The translations under genes were made by a program, and so were the position numbers. The notes beneath the pieces were generated by a model. The model was given only the letters and a program-made list of their open reading frames with translations, searched no databases and was not told the DNA's origin. DNA of 64,000 nucleotides. Source: Phlegmacium glaucopus. Taxonomy: Eukaryota > Basidiomycota > Agaricomycetes > Agaricales > Cortinariaceae. The stretch spans positions 682,001-746,000 of the forward strand of contig MU130237.1 of NCBI GenBank assembly GCA_015039465.1. Direction: 5' to 3'. Below are positions 45,624-55,114 of the stretch, piece by piece (position 1 is the stretch's first letter; every line of letters begins with the position of its first letter).

Positions 45624-46604
45624 TCAAGGTACAAAAGGAATTTTTGTGCCTACACGGCGTCTATAGTTGATATAATCATCACCGAAAAACTTCACTAAGG
45701 CCTTCTCTTCAGCTAGTTATTGGGATGATACCTAAGATTGAGTGATGTGGGGTTTGAGAGACAAACAAAATGCTGACCTCGGGTGCGGTAATAGAAGAAT
45801 CGCCACAGCAATATCGTAAATAACACGAAAGTTAGCGGGTTTTGAAGCACTAATTGAGTACCAAGCGCCCAGTAATAAAAACCAGCATATGATGGATGAC
45901 GAAACCATCTACAGAACAATTGCAGAGTTAATATACATGTGCCGGATAAAAAGAAAAAGACTTCTAACGCGTAAACTCCATCGGTGACAAGTCGGTGAGT
46001 ATTGCGCTTTTGAAATACAACGGTATGGGAAAAGTTGGTGGATGCATGGATCATGGCGGCCGAACGCAACGATTGACCAACCAGCACCATCAAAATCCCT
46101 GCAAAAGTGTAAGATAACTAAATTTTTTGAGATTTTATCTCACCAATTTGCGATACATATTGGTAAGATTTACTTGTCGGCATGAAGTATAGGCTGATGA
46201 AGTACTCCAATAACGCTGTGCCATTAGCAATGTGATAAAGTGCGCCGTTTTCAAGGAGATATGCTATTGAAGTCAATTAGAGGCTCCCCTACGAAATTTT
46301 GAACTTGCGCACAGTCAACGCTACATTTTTCGTAGTTCCAACCTGCGGTGACAGCGAACTCTGCCCAGTGGAAGAAAGCCCACGCAGCAATGAAATATCC
46401 CAATTGATAGGTCATCCACCAACATGCGAAATGTATTTCGAACAGGAAAGTGTACATTCCGAGAGCGAAAAGACCGCCAAGTAAGAAAGCTATTGTCGAC
46501 GAGGCAAGAGGAGTATTGGGAATCTTGCCATGGGGAAGATGAGTTATAGGATTGGTCTCAAGAGGGTTTTTTCTGCTTTCGTGCTGCCTGAAATTTTCTT
46601 CCAT
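45624..46604 (-). CDS. STE14: Protein-S-isoprenylcysteine O-methyltransferase (ICMT)
   Basis: Methylates the C-terminal prenyl-cysteine of Ras-like proteins and, in mating fungi, lipopeptide pheromones, in the ER membrane. Five exons, about 265 residues. Blocks: TYQLGYFIAAWAFFHWAEF, LENGALYHIANGTALLEYFI, GQSLRSAAMIHASTNFSH, HRLVTDGVYAWFRHPSYAGF (SAM-binding core shared with human ICMT) and EEKALVKFFGDDYINYRRRV, ending PFVP. I start at MEENFRQHESRKN (46604), since the open frame further upstream contains no ATG before a stop. Divergent from MEF2, 187 bp apart. Confidence 0.93.
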
Positions 46605-46791
46605 AGGGTCAACGTCGTCAGGTGCGACAACCGGTATTTTCACGGCAATGGAGTTGGAAGGAAGTTAACAAAGACATGAACATTTATTTTAAAAGATGAC
46701 TGTACATGTGACAATAAAGCGGTTGGTTTACTGTTGTTTTGTACTCAATGCGCCCTCGGAAACAAAGATCACCAACTTCTCCTCTCAGCTC

Positions 46792-49333
46792 ATGGTCTTG
46801 TCAAAATGCCGTTTTCGATGTCTTTTTAGCCTTCGAAATGGCTACAGTTGGCGTCATTACGCTACAGGATCCGGGCATGACCCATCAAAAACAAGAAATA
46901 TGGCCCTCGTGGCTCACATAGGTGTGTACTATACCAGTGCATTTTTGCACAGGCATTGCTTAAGTGTTCGTACAAGACTCGGGAAAAACTACACTCACGG
47001 AGTCTATACTTTTAAAATCCTCATATATCTCATCACCTGGCACTGTTGACACAGGAAGCACGACTACTGACTTTCTTCCTGTTGAACGCGAACGGGGCAT
47101 CACTGTTCAATCAGCGAGCATTCCGGTTCAATGGAAACAGTGGACTTTCAACCTTATCGATACTCCCGGACATGCAGACTTTGGTATGGAGGTGGAAAGT
47201 GCTAGTCGCGTGGTAGATGGCGCCGTTGTTTTGATTGACTCCGTCGAAGGCGTAGAATCTCAGACAAAAGGCGTTTGGAGACAACTAGACAGGTGCGTTA
47301 CAGAGGTAAGACTTTGAATATATCCTTTAAATAGTCGCTGATTCATAAATAGATATGGTGTTGGATCCAGATTAATTTTCCTCAACAAACTAGATAGACC
47401 GGGGGCATCATTCAAGGCGTCCCTATTATCCTTGCTAACGAACCGACTCCATCCCAACCCGGTGGCACTAACCATTCCAATTGCATCACTTGATCCTCGA
47501 CATTACGCGGAAGGCGAGCCTGGAATACAGGGATTAGTGGACCTTGTCAGATGGAATCTGTGGAAATGGGATGACCAAGGCCATGCTTCATGTCACCCAT
47601 TACCTCGGAGCATTGAAGATTTGCAACAAGATGGCCCGTTAACTTCAGGTCATCCCGTTATTCCCCACTTAGTTTTCGCACGCACACAACTTCTTGAAAA
47701 TCTATCTATGGTTTCTGAGGACCTGATGGAAACCTTGCTTGCCATGCCCTCTGAGCCTTCAGCATACCTCAAGTTAGATAATGAATCCATCATGCAATAT
47801 CTGCGAAAGGCTTCGTTATGCAATCAAGTTTTGCCTGTTCTCTGTGGATCTGCAATGAAGAACATTGGAACTGATCTTGTAATGGACTATATTGGAGAAC
47901 TTTTACCAAGTCCGCTCGATGTGACCCACGAGGTGCAAGGACAAAATCCTCCTGTTAGACTTCTTGCTTGGAAAGTTAATTGGGACGAGAGAAAGGGATG
48001 GATGACTTTTGTGCGCGTGTATTCTGGTATCACTACTTTACGTCCTCCTTCATGTTTCCCCGCTAACTCCCTTGTAGGAAAGCTAACTCGACAGGTCAAC
48101 TTACTGAATACCAATCGGAACCAGAAAGAAAAATTGTCAAAAATCCTTCTGCTATACGCATCTGAAGCCAAAGAGGTCGATGAGCTTCCCTTCGGTTCGG
48201 TTGGCGTAATTTTGGGCCTAAAATACACCCGTACTGGCGACACCCTTATATCGGCAGGCGCATCTGAATCGGCGCGATCTCTCCTACGTGATATTACTCC
48301 ACCTCCGGCTCTTATCTCAGCTTCTGTGATTCCACATTCCCACTCTGATTTTCAACCAGTTCAGGATGCTTTAGCTTCGTTGTCACGCACAGATCCTTCC
48401 CTCCGCGTAGATGTCCAGGACGGGCAAATACTAGTTCACGGGCTGGGTGCTCTGCACCTCGAAATAGTGGAAGGCAGACTGAGAAATGAATGGAAAGTCA
48501 ATTTCGAATTTGGACGACGGCGAGTGAGCTATCGCGAAGGATTAGGATTCAAGGAACCAACTCTTGACTGGAATCTCTGGGAAAGTGATATTGGAGGGAA
48601 ACATATATCCACTAAAATCCCCATCCAAATCCGGTCAATGGAGCCTGGCGAAGAGGGGGACCCTGTTTGGGATGGTAATATCGTGGTTGACGAAAAAGGG
48701 ACAACTGTACCCATTCCTCAATCGATGCCTGGCTCCCTTCTAGCATACGTTGCGGAAGGGATTTCAAATGCTCTTTCCAACTCGCCACACTCATCTTTAC
48801 CCATGACCCATGTTCACGTTCAAGTAGGGCGATTGAAAGAGCTGACGACCAGGGTGCCTTCCATCGTCACTGGAGCCACCGCCACTATTTTGCGCAGACG
48901 CATTCGCGACGCTGGCATGGGCCCCATCCTTGAGCCGTACGTAGCACTCAAAATATCTGTCAACGAAAGCAGTCTAGGGAGAGTTGTAAAAGATTTGACG
49001 GAGCATAGCGGGGAGGTAGTAGAGCTCAGTGAAGGCACCAACGAAGGACCAAGCGGGCAAGAAGACATTGGAGGGTTCTCCGACGAGAGTGTATATATTC
49101 CTCCGGAATGGTTGTCCCCATCTGGATCTCACACTTCGCGCACCATCTCCTACGGGACACGAATGAAGCGTTCTCTTAAAGGCATTGCTCCCCTCAGTCA
49201 ATTCCTAGATTATTCTAATCGGCTAAGGGCTATATCTGAAGGACATGGCGTCTTTGAGATGTCCAATGCTGGTTTCAAACAAGTGTCCCAAGAACGTAAA
49301 ATGGAGATTCTGAGAGAAATAGGTCGGGCATAA
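46792..49333 (+). CDS. MEF2: Mitochondrial elongation factor G2 / ribosome-releasing factor 2
   Basis: GTPase that, with RRF, recycles mitochondrial ribosomes after termination. Three exons, roughly 800 residues. The N-terminus (MVLSKCRFRCLFSLRNGYS) is a basic presequence. G motifs: AHI|DSGKTTLTES (P-loop, split by a 54-nt intron), RERGITVQSA, LIDTPGHADFGMEVE and FLNKLDRPGA. Domains II-V follow, including GALHLEIVEGRLRNEW and FKQVSQERKMEILREI at the end. EF-G2 is preferred over EF-G1 by overall divergence and the short, irregular domain II. An upstream in-frame ATG at 46696 exists, but the sequence between lacks presequence character. Confidence 0.88.
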
Positions 49334-49363
49334 TTAATGTTTAGATGATACATATCATTATTG

Positions 49364-50658
49364 TCATAATTCTTTAAATTCATCTGCGTCGCCGAACAAG
49401 ACTGATCCATCTATGTCCTCGTCGTCGTTAGCAGCACCAGCTCGTGAATCACCAATATTACGAAGAACTTGACTGAATTCCATCATGCCACCAATTTCAT
49501 CAGAGTCAGAGTCCCCATCCGTCAGGCTAGACTGTCCTTGAGGCCCAGATATCTCAACATCTTCCTCGTCTTCCTCCAAGTCATCAGGAAGGAAAAGGGG
49601 CGTCCGTTCGTCTCCATATCTGGACGTCCGTTGTTGAAATAGACCCAGTGCGGGTTCAGCTACCGGAGTTTTCCTCCTCGAATTTGAAAGGCTGGTTGTC
49701 ATTGACCGAACCACAGGCCAAGGCTCAACCACGACACAAAGGCACTGACCATAGATGTTAAATCCTTGGTATGTGAGATTTAAGACAGGTTTAGGCTTCT
49801 CTTCTTCAGAATCCGCCTCAAGATCTATCACAGTCGTGGCAGTCATTTCTGCAGTGCCTATCTCACCACTGTCAACTCCGCTCTTCGAGCTTGATTGCAA
49901 CCGCCCTTCAGCATCATTTGCCGAGATATCATCCATATCAAGATCAACAATATCAGTATTTGTTGACTTTGACTGAGTCGCCGCTTCATTCTGAGTTTTA
50001 CGTTTCTTTTTCTTCAGAGTCGCCGTAGTAGATAGGGCATCGTCTGCGGTCATTTCCTTTCTTTTACCACGGCTCTTTGATGAAGGCCTCCTGGATATTG
50101 GCATATGTAGCTTTCGTTCTTGTTGTGGGATAGCACGAAAGTTTCTTGACTATGAAACAAGCAAATGAATAGTGTCGAACAAGTTGGTTGCATGTAATCC
50201 ATACCTTTATGGCCACCGAATGCTGCTCGGTTTTACGAATAAAGTAGCAAAACTGGTAGGTATCTGCATTGAAGACGAGTTCAGATAGACAAAAGCCAAT
50301 AATAGGGTTGACTTACCTCCTCTATGAGTGTCAACAGTGGCTTTCTTTCCATTAGAAGCCCCTCCCGTGAATTGATCTGCCTCTGCCTTCAATTTGGACA
50401 AGATGCTACAACCATGGTCGTCAACGTCTGGGTATGAAATGTAAACACTTTAAGAGAGGTCTGACTGGGGACGCAAATCGGAAAGCACATGCTGAAGAAC
50501 TCGATCGGTCATCCACTCAACATGCCGTTCGTCGAGATAAATCTAGATTTGAATTATTAAATTCTAACATTAGCATCTTATGAGGAACTCACATAGATAG
50601 GCAGTACAGTTGTTTTGGATATGCGAAGGTAGAACGAATTGCGGGTTGAGTACGACAT
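49364..50658 (-). CDS. Acidic, Lys/Ser-rich nuclear-type protein of unknown function
   Basis: Five exons, start ATG at 50658 (MSYSTRNSFYLRISKTTVLP). The N-terminal third looks folded: IYLDERHVEWMTDRVLQHV, then after splicing DDHGCSILSKLKAEADQF and DTYQFCYFIRKTEQHSVAIK. Next come Lys-rich stretches (KKKKRKTQ), an acidic Ser-rich region, one hydrophobic block (YQGFNIYGQCLCVVVEPWP) and an acidic C-terminus (DEDIDGSVLFGDADEFKEL). The in-frame TAA at 50450-50452 is avoided only if a 45-nt intron (50472-50428, GTCCCC...CCCAG) is removed. The lysine tracts suggest nuclear location. I do not recognise the family. Confidence 0.65.
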
Positions 50659-50719
50659 CTCTGGCTCATTGATAATATTGTTGGCGTAGTTACTAGTTAG
50701 GCCAAATAAGGCAAACCCA

Positions 50720-50729
50720 GCCACGTGGC
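50720..50729. promoter_or_regulatory. 10-bp palindrome with E-box core (GCCACGTGGC)
   Basis: Perfect palindrome around CACGTG, 62 bp upstream of the start of the acidic nuclear-type gene and downstream of the dehydrogenase stop. CACGTG is a bHLH-type site in fungi. Function is inferred from position only. Confidence 0.35.
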
Positions 50730-50828
50730 GGGGGCCACTGTAGGCCTTGTGAAAGCTCGAGAAAACTTGATCAAAAGAGTACAATTGGTTACATTTACAT
50801 CACTTCCAAACTTGATACAAAGGACGCC

Positions 50829-52523
50829 TCAGGCTGGTCCAGAAATAATGGCTTTGATCACCCCTATACCATCGTCACTCTTCCCAGCGCGAGTAGCTTT
50901 GAAGGCAACAATAGCCTCGTCAAAGTTGAACCTACAAAATTTTCAGCTCGATATAGCCTGAGTATGGAGGGAGGCCACTTACCGATGAGTAACCAGAGGT
51001 TTCAAATCTATCTTCCCTTGAGCTACCAGAGAAATAGCAAGAGGGTAATCGCCAGGCTGAGTAGTTATAACTGAGTTTACACCATGATGCTGGCCTTTTG
51101 AAGACTTACGCCGTAACGAAAAGAGCCCTTATAATTGAGCTCTTTTGTGATAATGAGACTGACGTTCATAGTAACGTTTGGGTTACCCATCCCAACCTGC
51201 GTATGTAGAAAATTAGAGGATAGAAGTATGCAAAGAGAAACCCTTTCAAGTCCTTACCTGGACGAATGTTCCTCCTGCTTTCGCTATGAAGAGTCCAGTT
51301 TGTATGGATGCCTCTGCCCCACTGGCATCGATCACTAAATCGATACCCCCGCTTCCTCTGTCTGTTATACCAAGTCGCTTTTTCATATCCGCTGCATTTC
51401 TCCTGCTGTATTCGATTTTATCTTCTCCTTCTTCAGGTTTGAGAGGTAAATAAGTATGAGTTGCTGCGTATTGTTTGGCAAACTCGAGGCGAGATGGGAC
51501 GATGTCAACTCCAATAATACGAGATGCGCCAAGCGCTTTGGCAACCGCCATGCAGAGCAATCCCACTGGTCCGCATCCAAAGACAGCAATAGCTTGATTG
51601 GCTCGTAAGCCACCCAGGTTTGCGACTGAATGGACACCAACAGCTAACGGCTCTATCTTAAGATCATCTTAATCTCCTGAAAAATCCAGAGAAACAACAT
51701 TCTTACCATAGCCCCATCTTCAAGAGAGACATTTTCAGGAAGAAGATAAGCTAAGTCGGCAGGTAAGCGATAGTAGCGGCCCAATGTCCCATCATAAGGA
51801 GGCGTTGCGGCGAAAATAATATCGGGACATAACTAATGAGTTGTAATATTCATATAGATGCATGTGCGACAAATAAGATTTAGTTGCCTCATAGCGGCCC
51901 GCCTTGCATAATTCACATTTTTCTGCAGAGCCGAAGATGAATTAGAGATTTAGCAGCGTTTTTTGGTCACTGACTGCAGGTTGCGCCGGGTTCCATTGCA
52001 ACTTTGTCTCCAACCTGAAGATGCTTGACATTAGACCCAACTAAAAAGATAAAACTCGAGGATAGATCATATTACGGCAAAGGATATATACCTTTGCAGA
52101 CTATCCCAGAAGATTCATGTCCAAGAACCTACAAAGGTCAGATCAAATCTGAAGATAGAATAAATGTAACGCGGTACCATGGGTTTCTCGACCACAAAGT
52201 CTCCGATGCGCCCTTCAACGAGGTAATGAACCTAATAATCGATGAGGAAACGATGAGAGGTCTCTGTAACTAAGCACATCTGAGCCACATATGCCTAAAA
52301 ATGTTATAGTAAGTTTACGAGTTTAGTTGGGTGCACGGAAGGGTGACACACCAGTTTTCTTGACTTGAATCAGAACTTGATCATCATTGACTGGGGTAAA
52401 TTATGAGCTTTCATGGTCACCAATACTGACGAAAAAAAAACCTTCTGGAATTGGCCGTTGCTCATACACGACGTCGTTGATCCCACGAAGGACGAAAGAA
52501 AGATTGTCAGTGTCAGCGGACAT
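50829..52523 (-). CDS. Zinc-dependent sorbitol / xylitol dehydrogenase (MDR family)
   Basis: NAD-linked polyol dehydrogenase of the sorbitol or D-xylulose reductase group. Twelve exons, about 380 residues, start MSADTDNLSFVLRGINDVV. Catalytic zinc: Cys in KTGICGSD|VHYLVEG and His-Glu in VLGHESSG. Structural zinc cysteines: EPGATCKKCELCKAGRYE|LC. Nucleotide binding: AIAVFGCGPVGLLCMAVAKA with acidic residue in IIGVDIVPSR. C-terminal family block FDEAIVAFKATRAGKSD. Intron 51887-51833 begins GC between YE and LC, where the zinc-loop sequence is nearly invariant. Substrate specificity cannot be read from sequence. Divergent from the kinase gene. Confidence 0.92.
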
Positions 52524-52748
52524 AAGTAGTTGCAGTTAATGAGAAAGGATTGGCAAGGATGGAGACACGGACGGTCCGGCTATCCGGGATCGCTGGGCTG
52601 GACTAGTGGCTAACGTCTAGGCAGAATTCGAAATTCGCGATAAAATGCTGTCAATTTGTTTTCTTCTTCCTCTATTCTCCAAACGTCTTTCAACTGGTTT
52701 GAAATTCTTAGACACTCTTTCAGAACTTTTTACCCTTTTTTCGCTATC

Positions 52749-54248
52749 ATGGTCCGTGTCGCTGCTATTGCTGCTACTGAACTCATGCCTGACTTCACGG
52801 GACATGTTCTCAATCGCGGTCGCTTCCGACTTCTGGAAAGTCTTGGCGCTGGCGCCTATGGCAAGGTCTACCGTGCTTTGGACATTGCTTCAGCTTCCAG
52901 TCAAACTTACTATGCTGTGAAATGCCTCAACAAACCGAAACCTGGTTCTCATGCTGATTTTCTTCAACAGCGCGAGTTTTCTCTCCACAAACTCGTATCT
53001 GGCCATCCCAATATTGTCACTTTCCACGAGTTCTTTTCGGACGGGCTTTACGTCTACGTTGTTCTGGATCTCTGTCTGGGTGGTGACCTGTTTGCTGCTA
53101 TTACCGAGAAACATCTATTCCGAGATAACAATCCCCTAATCAAAAGGGCTTTTATACAGCTCGTTGATGCCGTCCAGTACTGTCACGATTTGGGCGTCTT
53201 TCATAGGGATATCAAGCCTGAAAATGTTCTATGCTCAGCCGACGGTGCCGACATACGCCTAGCTGATTTTGGATTATCAATCAAGAGTCCGGTCTGTCAG
53301 GATTTTGGATGCGGAAGCTCACATTATATGAGCCCGGGTACGGCTTCTCTCCGAATTTTAAGTCACGCATTTACAAATCATGGCCATCGTATATTTACAG
53401 AATGTATCAGCAGGGGAATTACTTCGGGAAAATACTCAACTCGGCATAACGACGTTTGGGCTCTGGGTGTCATCCTCACCAATATGATTACCGCAAGAAA
53501 TCCCTGGAAATATGCGACTGCAGACGATGATTGTTTCTCTGCATATTTGCACGACAACAATTTCCTCCTTCAAGTCTTACCCATCTCTGAAGATGTTAAC
53601 ACCATCCTCAAGCGAATATTCACAATTAACCCTCTGCGTCGCATAACATTGCCTAAGCTTCGTCAGGACGTTTTGGAGTTGACCACTTTCTTCATGGATG
53701 AAACACCACCAGTTAATCTGAAAACTGGGGTCTCTCGGACTACCAGGGCTATAACTCAATTGCCTTCTGAGGCCAAACCCCAGGACTCGACTTCGTCCAA
53801 AGATACAATCACAACTTCTGGCGATTCGTCGACAGACTCTCTTACTTCTGAAGAACATTACGTCTTTGCCAGCCCTGTGGACGATCATCCACCGCTCACT
53901 ATGTCGACCCTTCCTAGAATCTCGGAGAGTGGGCTATCTACGCATTTTAGTGATTTTATCATCCGAGAATCTTGTACTTCGCTGTGCCCGCCGTCATCTG
54001 GCTCATCCGGATCTTCACGTCCCGAAAGCAAAGGCCCTATTACGCCCGCGACCTATCCGGCCGATCCAGCTATCGATGTCCCCGATATTCCAGAACAAGA
54101 GGGGCTTGGTCAACCAGCTGAACTGTTTGGCATTTCTATCACCAACAAGTTTAGAGCCATATCACCTGGGTTGAAGGAGAAAAGGACTCCAGCGCATCTT
54201 TTCCGCTCAGCCGTCCAACGGATCAAAGGCCATTCAAACACGACATGA
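52749..54248 (+). CDS. Serine/threonine protein kinase, Ran1/Pat1-like
   Basis: Exons 52749-53337 and 53401-54248, 478 residues. All kinase motifs are intact: Gly loop LGAGAYGKVYRA, VAIK-type Lys in YAVKCLN, HRDIKPENVL (catalytic Asp), ADFGLS (DFG), activation segment CGSSHYMSPE|CIS, and DVWALGVILTNM. The 63-nt intron is in frame and hides within an open frame; removing it restores the SPECI sequence typical of Ran1/Pat1, Ksp1 and Sks1 kinases. In fission yeast Pat1 blocks meiosis, but related members act in nutrient signalling, so the role is open. The C-terminal 190 residues are Ser/Thr/Pro-rich and disordered. Divergent from the dehydrogenase gene, 225 bp. Confidence 0.9.
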   Translation: MVRVAAIAATELMPDFTGHVLNRGRFRLLESLGAGAYGKVYRALDIASASSQTYYAVKCLNKPKPGSHADFLQQREFSLHKLVSGHPNIVTFHEFFSDGLYVYVVLDLCLGGDLFAAITEKHLFRDNNPLIKRAFIQLVDAVQYCHDLGVFHRDIKPENVLCSADGADIRLADFGLSIKSPVCQDFGCGSSHYMSPGTASLRILSHAFTNHGHRIFTECISRGITSGKYSTRHNDVWALGVILTNMITARNPWKYATADDDCFSAYLHDNNFLLQVLPISEDVNTILKRIFTINPLRRITLPKLRQDVLELTTFFMDETPPVNLKTGVSRTTRAITQLPSEAKPQDSTSSKDTITTSGDSSTDSLTSEEHYVFASPVDDHPPLTMSTLPRISESGLSTHFSDFIIRESCTSLCPPSSGSSGSSRPESKGPITPATYPADPAIDVPDIPEQEGLGQPAELFGISITNKFRAISPGLKEKRTPAHLFRSAVQRIKGHSNTT

Positions 54249-54936
54249 AGACTTTGCAGGCATCGTCATTTTTCTTCCACCGGGGATTACTGCCTTGAAT
54301 TATTGTGTATTGGGACGCTATCTATTTCTTTCCTTGATCTCTCGCATGTTTGCTACCTCTCTCGTCTTCGGCATTGCGCTGGTTCGCACTGGTTCGCTTG
54401 GTACGCGCCCCTCAAAATATTTGTAGATTAAAATCTGAGCCGTTGACTATTAAGCTGCCTGATTGAATCAAAACACTCGTGGCAATAAAAAATATCCTTC
54501 TTCAAAAACCATTGTCTCACGGAGGAAAAAAGATTAGCTACTATATACGCAGCCAGACCTACGAATGAGTCTGGTTGAATCTGGGCAGTGAAGTTGTGTT
54601 TAAATACGGGGTTCAAATTCTGTGCAACCCAGTTTAAGTACTTAAATTTCAAACTTGCGATCGATGCACGGAATTTCAACGTTTCAACCGTTGGAACTCA
54701 AATTTCGGGATTGCCGCCAACCCTGTGGCAATGCAGTAGATAGAAGAACGGACTTAATTTACGGTCGACAAACATCGCAGTGGGGCGGTGGTTCGACGCA
54801 ACCTAGAAAAGGGTGATTGCTCAGGGTGCCCTGCTAAAAGTGGTTGTTTAGTGTATAGGCGTATAGGCGCAGGAGAAAAAAGTGGAGCCTTGTGTACGTT
54901 AGCTGTAATATATCCACCTTATAATGTTTATTTTCA

Positions 54937-54993
54937 TAGATCCACGTTGATGTCCGCACTGTAGTTTTGGTAAATCCACATTGATGTCCGCAC
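54937..54993. repeat. Two 23-bp direct copies, 34-bp period
   Basis: 54937-54959 and 54971-54993 are identical except for two bases; the common core is TTGATGTCCGCAC preceded by ATCCAC. They lie about 120-180 bp upstream of the MET6 start codon, so they could be paired regulatory sites or a chance local duplication. Confidence 0.75.
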
Positions 54994-55022
54994 GAGACTG
55001 ATATCGATAACTGATTATCGAG

Positions 55023-55034
55023 CACGTGGACGTC
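55023..55034. promoter_or_regulatory. Candidate bHLH (Cbf1-type) site next to GACGTC palindrome, MET6 promoter
   Basis: CACGTG directly followed by GACGTC, two six-base palindromes back to back, 81 bp before the MET6 ATG. In budding yeast CACGTG is the Cbf1 site of methionine genes; similar control here is an inference. Confidence 0.45.
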
Positions 55035-55114
55035 GTTATAAAGTCGTCATCTCCACAAATTTTCAAATAACAAAATTTCCATCCTACCATCATATCCCTC
55101 TCAAAAAATTAGAA

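Larger units (their letters stand above)
54249..55114. other. Intergenic, MET6 promoter region
   Basis: No supported gene on either strand. It holds the kinase 3' end, a 23-bp direct repeat and a CACGTG site, each listed separately. Confidence 0.6.

Noticed and set aside
53338..53400. Reading the kinase as one uninterrupted exon
   Set aside because: The 63-nt segment is open, but removing it restores the conserved SPECI activation segment and has proper GT-AG ends.
54596..54630. tRNA-like B box (GGTTCAAATTC)
   Set aside because: No matching A box, acceptor stem or cloverleaf could be found around it.
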